NCBI GenBank assembly: GCA_963575645.1
Contig: OY754464.1
Location: 31,883,501-31,947,500, forward strand
DNA from: Xanthostigma xanthostigma
Taxonomy: Eukaryota > Arthropoda > Insecta > Raphidioptera > Raphidiidae
Length of the DNA: 64,000 bases
Reading direction: 5' to 3'
The translations under genes and the position numbers were made by a program. Below the pieces are notes generated by a model, which saw only the letters and a program-made list of their open reading frames with translations, did not search any database and had not been told where the DNA came from. Positions 21,601 to 34,131 of this stretch are shown one piece after another. The first letter of the stretch is position 1. Each line of letters begins with the position of its first letter.

Positions 21601-24600
21601 CTGAATATCGACAAATAAGTTTCATTATCATTTTTTTTTTTGACATTATAAAAATAATATTGTCAACGTGCAACTATCGTGAGTACCTAAAATTGAAAGT
21701 AAAAAAGTCTGCCCTATACATTAGGACGTCCATAAATTACAAATATATATCATTTGCTTTGTTTTGATGTTTCAGTATAAAAAAAAATTTCCACTAACAA
21801 ACTGCTCCGTAACTGATTGCGATCCTGTCAACGTTTAAATGGAGCTGGGTGTATAATGATCAAATTTGAAGCAATTATTTTAATAGCGTCAATAATTTAA
21901 CACAAAGTACCAAAGATTATGAACTGCGTTGTAATAATATTAATGAGACAAACTAACAAAACATACGTAAGTAGTCTTGTAAGTTGCAAGTATACATACC
22001 GACTGCCTGACAATAAATAGCTATTATATTATATTATCAAAATTATAAATGAATTTTATAATCATTATAAGCATTCATTTTCCGAACAATTTTCAAAATT
22101 ATTAACTCGCTTATTGACAAATAATATTTTGTGACCACGGTTTCGTTGGCGATTCAAAATTATGTAATGTTATAGGTAAACATCAGTAATCTCAATCCAT
22201 ACAATTGAAAAAACTCTAATGGCTCCTTTCTGTAACTTAAAGATGTTCAATGATTAGGTAGACAAACATCATAATTGTAATTCCATTTGTTAAAACAAGA
22301 GTAAAAACTTCCATAGTTTTTTTTTTACTTCATAATACATACTTTAAGCCATTTAGACCTGGGTAGTCATTTATGAAACACTCGGTATACAGCCAAGAAG
22401 CATATTTACTCAGTGATGGAATCTTAGACTTAGGTACACATTGTATTATGAAAAATTGAAAATCAATCAAATATTCGTAACTGCATTCAATCAACTCATA
22501 TACTTGTAAAATCGTTTTTTTTTCTCTTTCACACAAATACAATCAAGAAAATATCTTCACTAGTCATCATTTTTATGTTAAGTGAAACGACAAGAAAACG
22601 TATATAAAGTACGAGAGAAAGAAGTCGTATAAAAACTCAATTTATTTGTCATGTAATAATTCAAGAAACCAAAGCAAAAAGATTTAATTGAACAAGGAAT
22701 AGAAAACGGATATCTATTCCACGTTTTTCTCATATAATGTCTTTTAATAAATCTCGTTTGCATTAGAACACTTTTTATTACTACAAGAGATTTATGCTAG
22801 ATCAAACTAAGGATGACACAGTGTTTTAAAAAATATTGAAAAACGACTTATTAGCTCCTAGCTGGTACGTGAGACAGCAAGTCGACCATTTTTCACTGTA
22901 AAGGAAATTATAGAGACCACCGCCAGTTATATCATCTTTATAGAAGAAATATATTCAGCAAGGTACGTTTAAACTTTAAATGTAAATAAACTCTAAAAAA
23001 CACTCAGTTCTCTTGACGGATCGTACCGTTTCAAGTTTATTTAAATTTAAAATGATGTTAAAATGAATATGCACAATTTATTTGTATTTTGTAACCGATG
23101 CATGTGTGGGATACAATATATTTAAGCACAAATTATGGTAAAAATTCAATAATTATAGTAAGACTGGCAACAGTGAGAAGGTTCTCAAATCATCCCTCTT
23201 TCCGTACCTACTAAAATGTATTTTTGCAATGTCCACTGCCAAAAAACTGCCATAGGTCAATTTGTCTTGTGACTGTAGAAATAAGCTTGGCGTTGCTTTT
23301 TGTAAAATAAAAAAAAATATTTATTTGCAAAGCAAACTTTACATATAAACGTAAACTTTTACAGTAAATACTTAAAAACAGTAAACACTGCTTAAAGGCG
23401 CCATGAATTAATTTTGCATAACTACCAACCTATAAACAAGAAAAAGACTATTTATACTACTTTTATTGCAATACAGCAAATGTTAGCTTTAAAATCTGAA
23501 TAACGTTTTATACAGTTTTTACATGAGATAAATTCAACATGATAAATGACTAACTTTTTTCATTTCATTTTTATTTACTTTTCATCCATTTTAATGTTTA
23601 CAATAATATTTGTTGAAATAAGTTCGTGTAGGTAGGTACTCATTAAGTATATGTAGTGTGGAAATTTATAAATAAAAGACTAAATCAACCATCATACATG
23701 TTTTCGATAAAACCCGAAAAATTTTAAAATATAGTAAAAATAATTTTATTCGTCCAATAAACAACAAAGTGTGGTCAACCATAATAGTAACCGTCATATG
23801 AACAATTTTCCAGTAGATCGTTTTTCAGCACAATGCAACGTTGACATTTTTATTGGCGAACTTGGCTTTGATTTGGTCTGGCAGCCCGTTAAAGTTGTTC
23901 ACGAAGGAGCACCTCAGGCTTTGCTATACTTTGAGGAACGATGCACCAAAACTTCTTTCCGTTTTACGCAAAAACATAATATAACGTTTTTGTTTAGGTA
24001 TATAAAAGGCTGAAACTGTTGGTAATAATCTATTTGTTTTCAACGTATATTCACACGAGTCTCGGCAATTTTTTTGAAGCAGCAAACTTTTGGGAAGCCT
24101 GGTAGATCGCCTCCAAAACACAATGTCATAGGATAATAATGAGTAAACAAAGTTTTTGCATATTGATTTCACAGATGCTGTCTTATTTTAGAGAATATTT
24201 CATTGGAGACATTCACAATTTTCTATTTGTCTTTTATACGTAAACTATCCTTATTTGGAGTAGGGGAAAATAAAAAAAAAAAAACGCTACCAAGAAATCT
24301 CTTATATACTTACTAAATAAAAATTTAAAATTTATTTTTGATCCGTTGTGCTAAAACTTGCTTTTCCGGTCTACAAAGATCTTTAACCGTTAAAATCCCT
24401 CAAAATATCATCCGATTTTCAAAAATGAAAACAAAATGTCACGTTTTAACAATAAAATATTCACATTTTTTAATTAGTAACTTTTTTCATACTTACCACT
24501 ATATCAAAACTTTCAAAGTAGCTGTTTATTGGTTTACGACCAATTTTACCATTTCGAATCCACAAGCAGAGAATGAACTATATACTGTTATTTCTTTTAA

Positions 24601-24730
24601 ATTGTTTTAAAATGTTCACGTCGCAGTATTAGTCCACAGGAATTTTTATTTGGCTTAAATTTAATCGTTTTATTTATAGGATAAAACAGCATTAAAGTTG
24701 TCTTTAAAACATGAATTGCCATGTCTACTT
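21601..24730. other. No recognisable feature
   Basis: AT-rich DNA; frames up to 90 codons at 22330-24610 have no recognisable domains. A 33-codon minus-strand frame at about 23834-23935 (ends NVNVALC then stop) looks mildly protein-like but lacks supporting context. Confidence 0.45.
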
Positions 24731-24830
24731 ACTGTGACGTCATTTTTGTAGTATATACAAAACAAGTGCAAATAAGGCATGGTATCGTTCTTCATGTGTC
24801 TGACGTCACACTTCAAACAATCATGGCGGG
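24731..24830. promoter_or_regulatory. Paired TGACGTCA sites and ATGGCGG motif
   Basis: Two perfect CRE/ATF palindromes TGACGTCA at 24735-24742 and 24801-24808 are 66 bp apart, with an ATGGCGG (YY1/Pho-like core) at 24823-24829. Such a cluster can mark a promoter or enhancer, but repeats can carry the same words. No transcript is visible. Confidence 0.25.
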
Positions 24831-26690
24831 AAGCCTTTTTTGACATGTCAAAAAACAACCTCGTGTTTTAGTGAATACCAAGGGATAATTTCTGATTTCT
24901 TCTTTTTAAACTCAATGAGTTACGTGGAGCCGTAAACTAGACTGATTAATTTATCTTCGTAATTTTTAGGAATATATGATTAAAAGTAAAAGAAATTTGG
25001 AAAACTTTCTAACTATCTAGAATTTTGTTAGAGTATAAAATTTTTATATGTTAATTTATTTTTAATTTTCACGTTTGGTCAGCCATTATGCCGTCCCGCG
25101 GTATAATGTGTCACACTAGTAGAAATGAATAGTAAGTCATTAATTAGTTTATGTATACCTAAGATATGGCAAATTTGCTACGCAGTACTCCAATGTAGAG
25201 CTACATATATAACTGTTAAAGTACTTTAAAAATGTTTGGAACACACGTAATCCTTCAAGTGCAATTGGTTTCATATCATTTGCTTGTCCCAATCAAAGGT
25301 TACATCCATTTCCGTTCAGCGCGGGCTCTCCCACAAGCCTATTGCAAACTGAGCAGGTGAACGCCTCGTGTCAATTTGTGACCTTAGTTAACAAATTTCT
25401 GCTTGCTCGAATTTCATGAATTTCATGTGAAAAATGCATGTTTTCTTCGTAAAATTTTCCGTTATTTCCAATGGCGCTATTTATATTTTTCTAAAAATGA
25501 GTCGGGAAGGAGATATTGTCAAAAAACTGTTTTAGGTACTATTTTTCCAATATGGCAGCGCTAGCGGCAAAGATACGAGGTGGCAAAGTAAAAATTCGGA
25601 AAGAGCACATTGAAATCTATAAAATTAATAATTTTCAAAATTCTCGAAAAACTTTCCAGGTATAACTACCAAATGACTGTACTATATGATTAACAGTAAC
25701 AAAAATGCTGGAAACTTCTTAATTAGCTGGATTTTTTTTAAGTATAAATTTTTGATACGGCAATTTATTTTTTTATTCTTATTATAAATAACTTAACAAA
25801 TGACATTTAAAAAACGCCCAGAATCAAATACCTACATGAAAAATCCTCAGCAGAAAAATTACGAACACAAAAAAGAACAGGTGAAACTAGAGTTTAGACG
25901 TTTATATCACTGCTACATTTATTATTTACTTTGGATTAACTGACATAAAAATAAATAAAAAAGTTTAAATGAACATAGTTAACTTTGATCGTTCGTGTGT
26001 CCATCTTCGCGCTTTCTATCATCATTCTGCTTCCTACATCTCCTGCTCTCCTGTTACTCGGACCGTAAAACATATATCTCTGGTCGCAATAAAAAGTGGC
26101 GTATGTCAAATTTTGCTCATGATTAACATGATTAATGATGATGTTTTTAATTAATCCAAATATACACTTTAGGTGCATTAGAAAAGGAGGCTACGGTGTC
26201 AATTATATACGTTAAATCATCTTATTACATGCGCGTCGTAATGAAAAAGTAGAAGAAAAGTTATAATTTCTTCAACAGCGTACATATAAATCTATCAAAT
26301 AAATTAACAAAAGCGACCCTTTAATTTAGAATATATACTGATGAATGATGAATCTCATTGGAGAGTTTTCAATCCAAATTTGAGAAGAGAAACAATGTTT
26401 TATAAATGTAGTCTGTATAGAAAGTCTTTCTTATACATAAGATAGTAGAATATTTATTTTCACATTGGACCGAACAATTTTATTAAAAAACTGTTTTATA
26501 ATATTTTGAAATTTAAAAAACTGTTGAAATTCATAATAAATGATAATGTATATTACAATAATTTGCACAATTTACCATCTCAACTTGCATTGAGGTATGT
26601 TATTTAATGTTTAGTTTTGTCTGATCTGTAATGTATATATTTGTAATTTAGAAACCAAATTATATTAAATGTAATGAATACTATTCATGT
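24831..26690. other. No recognisable feature
   Basis: AT-rich background. A GC-richer stretch at 25285-25390 (CGCGGGCTCTCCCACAAGCC) is unassigned. Confidence 0.45.
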
Positions 26691-26697
26691 TCATAGG

Positions 26698-26732
26698 CCC
26701 TGAGGATGAAAATATATTTTTCGAAACGTTGG
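26698..26732 (+). ncRNA. CTGAGGA-stem-GAAAC hairpin motif
   Basis: CTGAGGA (26700-26706), T, GAAAA (26708-26712), TATAT loop, TTTTC (26718-26722), GAAA (26723-26726), then CGTTGG. Same layout as the motifs at 14014-14040 and, on minus, 20885-20912, with a different but fully paired 5-bp stem. A structured RNA or ribozyme-like element is inferred; expression is unknown. Confidence 0.4.
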
Positions 26733-26802
26733 CCACAAGCGATACTCTGGTAAAGCTTATTTTTTCAATTGTTCCTTAACCAAATAAATCTCCTTCAATG
26801 TT

Positions 26803-27027
26803 TTATACGCGTTGAGGATTCTCACCGTTGAAATGGAGTTCGCTGTGAGTCGATTTTGTGCGCGTTTCCTTTAGCAGTAGCATTAGCTCAAACTGAACTA
26901 AAAACAAGGTACACAGAACTAACAAAAATGCGCCATAAGTAATTTCGCATTGTGACCACAGATATACAGAGAGGTCTTTATGTAGTGTTTCCTGTAGCTC
27001 TCCCTTGGTATCTTTATCCAACGCGAT
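26803..27027 (-). CDS. Candidate terminal exon, membrane-protein-like, unidentified
   Basis: An open frame on the minus strand runs from 27114 down to a TAA stop at 26803-26805. Its start is preceded by an in-frame TGA, and there is no ATG near the start, so if real it is an exon. The cited start (27027) assumes a splice acceptor at TTTAACACAG|CAC, which keeps phase 0; acceptors near 27101-27112 would add a hydrophobic stretch (VFSFVWTYLLLYNFFDTL). The visible C-terminal part has an acidic/lysine loop, then a membrane-like segment (GAFLLVLCTLFLVQFELMLL) and a polar tail. Composition is GC-richer than flanks. I do not recognise the family. The frame could also be chance. Confidence 0.35.
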   Translation of the reverse strand: MALDKDTKGELQETLHKDLSVYLWSQCEITYGAFLLVLCTLFLVQFELMLLLKETRTKSTHSELHFNGENPQRV

Positions 27028-27565
27028 ACACGGATCGTTTATGTGCTGTGTTAAAGTATCGAAGAAGTTATACAACAGTAAATACGTCCACACGAAGCTG
27101 AAGACCGTTGCTATAACAGTGGCGGCACGTCACGTTCAAAGTACCTATTTATTTAAAGTGACTATTTTCTACTCCCAATATTGAAATTTAAATGTTTTCT
27201 TTCAATGAGTAAATTAATTAAGGCCACACATGAGGATTACCATCCATACGTTCCTTTAAAAGACATGCTTTAATTCTGACATTAACTTGAGAAAAGCTTA
27301 ATAAATGGCAATTAAGGAACGACCGAAAAATTAATATATTCTGGATCATTCAATTTCAGCCGAATTATGTACAAACCATAGAAAAATATGGCGTTTATAT
27401 GACTGTTTTAAAAATACTGAGGGTCAAAGTGGTCTTCAATCAGCAATTATTAGATTTTCACTGCACTAATGTTCGTGCTGATAGTATGGTAAGATTTTTG
27501 GGTCGCTCATTGTGAGCGAACATACACCACCATCTATAAGTCAGACTTAATGAATGGTTGGTTAC

Positions 27566-27715
27566 CTGACCGCCTGCATTTCTAAGATAAACCATATTGT
27601 AGTGGATCATTCTGTATATAGAGCACCAGCATAGCATACGCGTTTTTGTCTGTACTAATTCGAAAATACCAGCAGTTTCAGAGCAATGTGTCGTGAATAT
27701 AACCAATACAGTGAA
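27566..27715 (-). CDS. Candidate internal exon (150 nt, phase 0/0), membrane-protein-like
   Basis: On the minus strand, TTTGTTCACAG precedes a 50-codon open segment that ends CAG|GTAACC, a good donor. Both boundaries are in phase 0 and the length is exactly 150 nt. The segment starts with a hydrophobic run (FTVLVIFTTHC), continues with ETAGIFELVQTKTR, and ends RNAGGQ. This could be one transmembrane segment and a short cytoplasmic loop of a multi-pass receptor; insect chemoreceptors have phase-0 exons of this size, but I cannot claim that family. It lies about 0.5 kb upstream of the 26803 candidate and may belong to the same gene, provided the phase-compatible acceptor there is used. No 5' exon was found. 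Confidence 0.38.
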
Positions 27716-30004
27716 CTGTGAACAAATGCTGAGGTAACTTGTGATATAAATCGACGTTGATTTAGTAAATATTGACTATTGTTAATTGTTCAAAATAATT
27801 TGTTTCCGAGATTCATTTGTTTAAATTAATTTTTCATACTTATAGCTTTGTTTACTTTATTTTTATAGATCAATAGGTATTTTAAGGCCACAGAAGAAAC
27901 AGTTTTGTTTGCTCAACTTACAATTTTTATGCGACTATAGGTAAGTCTCAATATAAATTAATCATCTGACGTATAACTCGTGGGACTTTTGTACATCAGG
28001 GTAAAATATTTTTTCAATTAGATTCTCTTTAAGAAATATCTAGATGTATACAGTTTCATCAAAAATGAAATGATTAGTTTTAGAATAGTTCAGGTATCGG
28101 TGCAAAGTAAAGCATTCACTATAAAATCTTATGAATTTGAATTAAATTTACTAAATCAGTGGGAATGGAGATATCTTTGCAAATTAGTTTAAGCTACCTG
28201 GGCAATTGTGTGATCTGCAGACTTATTACTTATTACAATAAACCATATCTCGGCATTAATTATCTGTAATTTTCAGTTAATCACGTAAAACCACAGCAAC
28301 CTTACCTTACCTTTATCTTACAGGAATAGTAGATTGTATATCCAGTATCTTAATAACTTATTGCGATGAGGTGACATTATTTTAAAATAAGATATAGCAA
28401 GTTGTAACAGTTACACGACTCGCAATACCACTACGAACAAGGTATTTATGGCTTTTTTTTGTCTACACCTTATAAAATAGCTGAGTTTTACTTTATTTTT
28501 AAATGACTTATGTTGAAAATTTCAAGTCTTTATGTCATCAGGAAGTTAGTTTAAAATCAATTACAAAGTTCCGCCCGACATACACGAAAAACGAGTTAAT
28601 ATAAACGTGATAAAATATGACAGTTCACATTTGACCAGCCAATTCTATTAGTAGGTTGTAACAAAAACAACTGACAGGCCAGTGGTTTACTATATGGAGT
28701 GGGTATAGTACAATCAGTTTTGTTATACTTTACTGCCCTTGTTCGCAATGAGTCACGTTACATGGCGGTATACAAGCATGTAAGTAGCTATTTTATTGAG
28801 GTTAGGTCAAAAAGATTTCTTCTAAGGCAGAAACGATAGGAAGTATTAAGTTCTTGCCAGGTTTTCTAATTAAATATAGATTATCAAATTTGCAAAATCC
28901 ACCGCTGCTGATAAAAAGTTAGATTTACAAACAGCGGGCACGATGGGTCGTAAACCGGTAAAAAGCACACGGGAGACGATGGCTGAAAGGATATAAAACA
29001 AAATTGCCACGACAAAATCCAGTCAACACTTGCGAATTCATCGACAGAAATGAGGTTGTAAAAGTAAGACCCGCTAGCATAAGCATAGGTTAGAGATACT
29101 GTGTACATATGTACGTGCACTATATAGGTAGCTTTGTAGAGGTGCCGTGCTATCCTCTTCTATCCCTAAATGCCGATTTACATTATAGATTCAATGACCG
29201 TATTTCATCGTTAGTGTATAACATGCTTGCCTAAGCATACATTAAAGATCATACCGTGAAAGGATGGGTGGCAAAAATTGATTTAAGTATATTATAATTT
29301 TAATTAACTAGTACCATTTTGTTTGCTGATTTTAGAGGTAACATCTTAAATCAATAGAAATTTTTCATACCCGTTCAATTATTTTTAAAAAAAAACACCA
29401 AAAATTTAAGGCTCAGCGTATAATTCGAAGCGCTTCATATTTAAGTTTATATCGACTTGATTTAAAAAAATATCAAATAAAATAATCCTATATTCATAGA
29501 CTTACAGAATAAAGAACGAATAACCTTACGATCGTGAATTTTCACTATTATTCATTCATTATTATTATTGTTGCCAAACATTCACCTTATTGCACAAATA
29601 AAGTCATATAGCCTGAGCTCTAGAAATACACGAGATTAGAATTAAAATCTGAGAAAATAATTGAATCTAGAAAAAACTTACCAGGGCATAATTTCAAATG
29701 ATGGTCAAAATAGAAAATGTGGAACTCACCTGGAAATAAACAAACATATGTTAATAAGAAAAAAATGTATCAGCGGTTTTGCAACACCGCTTTTCTGTAA
29801 TATTTTTTTTGGAAAATTTGCTGAGCATAGAATATCTTATTTTATAAAAAAAAACGCCACTAATTGATACTTAAAAATGCTTGCATAATAGAGTTTGTTA
29901 CTTCTTCTCAGTTCAGTTCAGTAGAGATATTATTCTTAAAGGGGCCGAGATTCTACAACTAATATAAATATGATATTACTTGATTATTATCTGATAGAGT
30001 TATT
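27716..30004. other. No recognisable feature
   Basis: AT-rich DNA. At 28884-29025 (minus) a hydrophobic frame (VVAILFYILSAIV..) is preceded by a stop and has no phase-compatible splice sites with the 27566 candidate; not called. Confidence 0.45.
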
Positions 30005-30979
30005 ATAGTTAGAGAGAACCAGCGACAATAATCGTCGACGTGTTCGCAACGTCCGATGAAGCGGCTGGAGATAGCATTAGCTCCCCTCTAAAACTTTTTC
30101 CTCTGGCGTTTCTCTCCAAACCTTCAGCGGACCGCGCTAGAGCGCGTTTTAGTCAATATGAGATTGATATTCATAACCAGTGTTCGCGATGTCAGAAAAT
30201 CATCTTATACGAGTACCATTGAGGAGGGTCCAATAATCATAAAAATCATATTTTCTGACAAATTTCCCCGAACAAAAACTTACGCGAGATCGCCGAAAAT
30301 TTGCAAAAAAATGGTTTTTTTTAAGCATTAGTAAAAAAAGCGAATTTTAAGCTGAAATTCTGTAGAATGTTGCTATTACGGGGGTGGTTTTTGGGCAATT
30401 CACAGAGGTTTCCGAGGGAAAAAAAATGCGGTACCATCGCCGTCAAATTCAGCGATCTCAAGAACGGGAAGGAAGACGGTTTGGTTGCATCTTTAAGCAT
30501 TTTACACGTGTAGGGATTGGAGAATATGCTACTGCAATCTCCGGGCGCCCAGACTTTACATAGGAAATGCCAAAGTTGGTGAAACCGTATTTGTCAGAAA
30601 ATTATATTTCTGTGATTTCCATGTGAAAACAAATCGATTGAGCCTAATTTTGTCCGTTGCAAAAACTCTATGAAATTTTTGCCTTGCGAATTTTTGGCGA
30701 TCCCGCGTAAGTTTTTGATCGGGGGAATTTGTCAGAAAATATGATTTTCATGATTATTGGACCCTTCCCCAATGGTATAATATGATTTTCTGACATCGCG
30801 AACACTGGTTATGAATATCAATTTCATATCGATTAAAACGCGCTCTAGCGCGGTCCGCCGAAGGTTTGGAGAGAAACGTCAGAGGAAAAAGTTGTAGATG
30901 GGGAGCTGATGCTATCTACAGCCGCTTCATCTGACGTTGCGAACACATCGACAATTATTGTCGCTGGCTGCCTAACTAT
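30005..30979. mobile_element. 975-bp element with ~300-bp terminal inverted repeats
   Basis: ATAGTTAG..ACCAGCGACAATA at the left end is mirrored at the right. Arms 30005-30306 and 30683-30979 share, in inverse order, GACATCGCGAACACTGGTTA, GCGCTCTAGCGCGG, GGTTTGGAGAGAAACG and the GCAAATTTCCCC/ACTTACGCGAGATCGCC region. Identity is high but not perfect. The GC-rich palindromic word CGCGCTAGAGCGCG lies in each arm. The 376-bp spacer has no ORF. No unambiguous target duplication. A foldback-like MITE is likely. Confidence 0.8.
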
Positions 30980-30999
30980 TATATGTATTATAAAAATCA

Positions 31000-31594
31000 A
31001 TTGTAACAAGATTAAGATCATTTTAATTCGAACTTGTAAAAAAAAACAAATTCACTTCTATTTTAACAAGATCAGATTTACATTGTTTGATTAGGTATAT
31101 GCAGTATCGAGAAATGATCTTATCTGCCTTTCCTTTTTTCGATTATTTGATTGCAACGCAAACGTAATATTCACTTAGCGAAAATTGGAATGTAAAGATC
31201 AGAACCGATAGTAAACTTATTTGCAGTTTTCTTCGTTACTTAAACACTGACTTCAAATATTTACGTCATAGTGGTCGGTTGTCTAAATATTTAGATATTT
31301 CGTAAACTGGCAATGTTTTTGGTTTAAAGTTTTTAGAAGAAATATTGTGTTCAGTGGTTTTACTTGGTAAAAGAAAAACTTTGCATATTTTTGAAGATAT
31401 TTAATAGGTATATATTTTTTCCAAATTTACAAAAACTTTTTTCGTAAACAATTTTATACCATATCGATTCATGTTTACTAATGTTTTTAAAATATTAACT
31501 TAATAAATTTAAAACTAGATATTTCAATATAACCTTCTCTTGGTGTGGAGCTTTATTAGGAATTAATAGATGGAGTAGAGACATTTCAGAGTAG
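31000..31594. other. No recognisable feature
   Basis: AT-rich background between two inverted-repeat elements. Confidence 0.5.
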
Positions 31595-32093
31595 AAAAAT
31601 TAGGGGAAAGCTCGATTTTTGCATGAACTTTCCTTTCGTGGATCTAATATACCAAAAGTTCCGCTAAAAACGTTACGCGAGATGAAAGGTCACAAAAAAC
31701 GGGTTTTCGCAAAAATCTCGTTAATGGTAACTTTTACAAAAAAATAGTGGGTATTAAAATTGAAGCTTAGAAAATTTCCTACAAAAAACATACTATTACT
31801 TTTTCGGTTATACGAGCCAAGACAATGCATCATACAACATACTTACATCATGTGAATGCATTAAGCGACTGAATGAATGCGAGGTAAGAGAACGAGTATC
31901 AATACTATGTATTTGAAGGCAATTTTTTAAGCTACAAATTTGATAACCACTATTTTTCTAGAAAATTTACCGTTAACAACATTTTTTCGAAAAAACGTTT
32001 TTTGTGACCTTTGACATGCGTAACATTTTTAGCGGCACATGTATTGGTGGGGACTTTTGGTATACGAAAATCTATAGTTTTCCTCTAATTTTT
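31595..32093. mobile_element. Decayed 500-bp inverted-repeat element
   Basis: AAAAATTAGGGGAAAGCTCG at 31595 pairs with the TTTTCCTCTAATTTTT at 32077-32092; TACCAAAAGTTCCGCTAAAAA, GTTACGCGAGATGAAAGGTC and CACAAAAAACG in the left arm have diverged mirror partners at 31990-32070. Arms of about 110-150 bp, spacer about 250 bp. No ORF. Confidence 0.65.
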
Positions 32094-32955
32094 CCTAAGT
32101 TTGACTTACGTTTGTCCTCAACGATATATAAAGGTAATACTTTAAGGACTGCTGACATCATAACCCTATCCCTTATCGCAGTCGGCTAAAATAAAATAGC
32201 TTTTTAATTTATCAAGTACATAAAAATTACACAAAATAATAGTGATATTCTGTATAGTCAATGTAAGAATTTAGGTACAGTGTTGTAAATTTGTTGTTAC
32301 TTTCTGACAAATTCAAAATTATGCAAGTTAAAGTGACAGAAATTTAACAGCGCTGTTAATTTTAACATTGATAATATAGAAAAGTGCTTTAAGTCAAAGA
32401 GCCGCGCAAGTACAGAGAAAACACACTGTGTTCCACCTGTTTAAAAATCATCACCAAAGAACAATTGGTGGCCGCGGTTGTTTGGAGACTCTGGTTCAAG
32501 TCCTAAATTATACATTTAGACGCCTAATACGATATATAAAATTTTTTTTTTCTTCCGACACCAATAGCTTCAGGGTTTGATCCATGTGCCAATTTCTTAA
32601 TACTTTACATTTTTAAACATGTATAACAAGGACACAATGATGGATGGATTGATGGAACTAGAAATATAAAAAAAAATTATAAATTTAATGCAAGACTATC
32701 TATTACATAATCCATTATATTATGTAGTGTAGGAAATCCACGTATTTTGAACCGCTGCATTGCATTTTGAAACTGACCTGGCGATGGCATCAAATCTAAT
32801 GAAGCACTATTACGCAATGCAATATAAATTCGTAGCTATTTTTGTAAAAGGCTATCAGAACTTATTGAAATGTGATCGTGATCGATTATTGTAATAAATA
32901 TTGTAATTGTTTAATTTGAGAATTGTGTTGATCATTTTATCTGATTTTGAAATTT
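32094..32955. other. No recognisable feature
   Basis: AT-rich DNA. A GGTTCAAGTCCT word at 32503-32514 recalls a B box but has no A box at the right distance. Confidence 0.5.
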
Positions 32956-32959
32956 CCTA

Positions 32960-33335
32960 CATTAGCTACATCATTGCTGGGTTGCGAGAGCGTTGTCAGA
33001 TAATCTGATTTGACACTGACTCCACATTGTGATCATACAATCACATTTAATATTTAAACAGAACCAGTCTAGTGTCGTTGTTGAGCTCGGTTGTGTAGAA
33101 CATTAGATTGTACTCTCTGAAAATCAACCTAAATTTTGATTCAACTGCGTAGAATAATGTGGTTTCAAAGTGGAAATCGTACAAAAGACTGTCTTAATTA
33201 CGCCATACCAGTTTAAAAGTATCGTTTCAATCACTCGATTATTTTTCGAGCAGAATCGGTTTCAAATTTTACAATGCTTTTCGTATCCAAGGTCGTCGTC
33301 AAACTAAATTTTCTGACACTCCTTTCTGCAAACCA
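32960..33335 (+). repeat. Diverged dispersed repeat R5, copy 2
   Basis: Same ordered blocks as 8600-9060, including ATTGTGATCATACAATCACA, ACATTAGATTGTACTCTCTG and ATTATTTTTCGAGCAGAATC. See copy 1. Confidence 0.55.
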
Positions 33336-33879
33336 GTATAAAAGTATAAAAAACGTCTGGAATATTACTTAAGTAATCACCAAAATAGCGGTAACAAAGT
33401 GCATCTCATTAAAAAGTCGTCAAAAATCGACTCTATAATTACGTGTCATTAAAGCTTGATAGGAGTTTTCATATTGTAACGTGTAACTCATTAGCACAAT
33501 TTTAAAAAGCAGCGATATAATGATCAGTCTGCAACTAAACGTCTACAGTGAAAAGTCATCTTTGACTGTCTAACGTGAAGCTGCAGCTTTATTTTGTGTC
33601 TGCAGTAAAATGCAATGAAACAATACGAACATTGATCATTTCGGACCCCTCAATGAAACAATTTGGTTGGCATTCAAATAAAATATATAGCGTCTATGTT
33701 ACTGGGACGTCGACGTGTTGCATTAGTAAGACCGGAGAGTAGGGCATATTATACAGAGTGTTTTTCACATATTTTAATATTTTTCTCCATAATAAGATTG
33801 GTTTGAAGGTCTTATGGGTTTTTAGGCGCGAATAGCGTAAGCTAAAGTGCCTATATGTACTCGCTGTGTCTGTGAATAT

Positions 33880-34131
33880 GTGTGTCATGCTTTTTTGTGT
33901 ACAACCCAAACGCCTTAACGGATTTAAAAAAACTTTCATTTGTTCGATTCGTCTCCGCTAACTTAGCTTGTAACGTCGGCCGATTTTTAAATATTGGCCC
34001 CAGAGGTGAGAAATTTGAAAGTTTTTCGCTTATAACCCGCTCAATTTATATCAGATTGTTTCGAAACCTGTCTTAAACAAAAGAGGAGAAAATTTTACAA
34101 AAATTTCGTGTAACAGAGTTTGTCCAAACAG
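33880..34131 (+). repeat. R2 repeat copy, 5' part, interrupted by tandem array
   Basis: From CCCAAACGCCTTAACGGATT onward it matches the reverse of 5020-5150. It breaks off at CAAACAGTTTTT (34131) and appears to resume after the array at 35747 (TTTATACAGTTTTATATAG), so the array sits inside this older copy. Confidence 0.65.

Noticed and set aside
23834..23935. Short minus-strand frame ending NVNVALC
   Set aside because: Only about 33 codons, no splice sites or family recognised.
28884..29120. Hydrophobic minus-strand frames as exons of the 26803-27715 candidate gene
   Set aside because: Stops precede the frame and available splice sites give incompatible phases.
32460..32515. tRNA-like B box GGTTCAAGTCCT
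   Set aside because: No A box at the required distance and no stem pairing.
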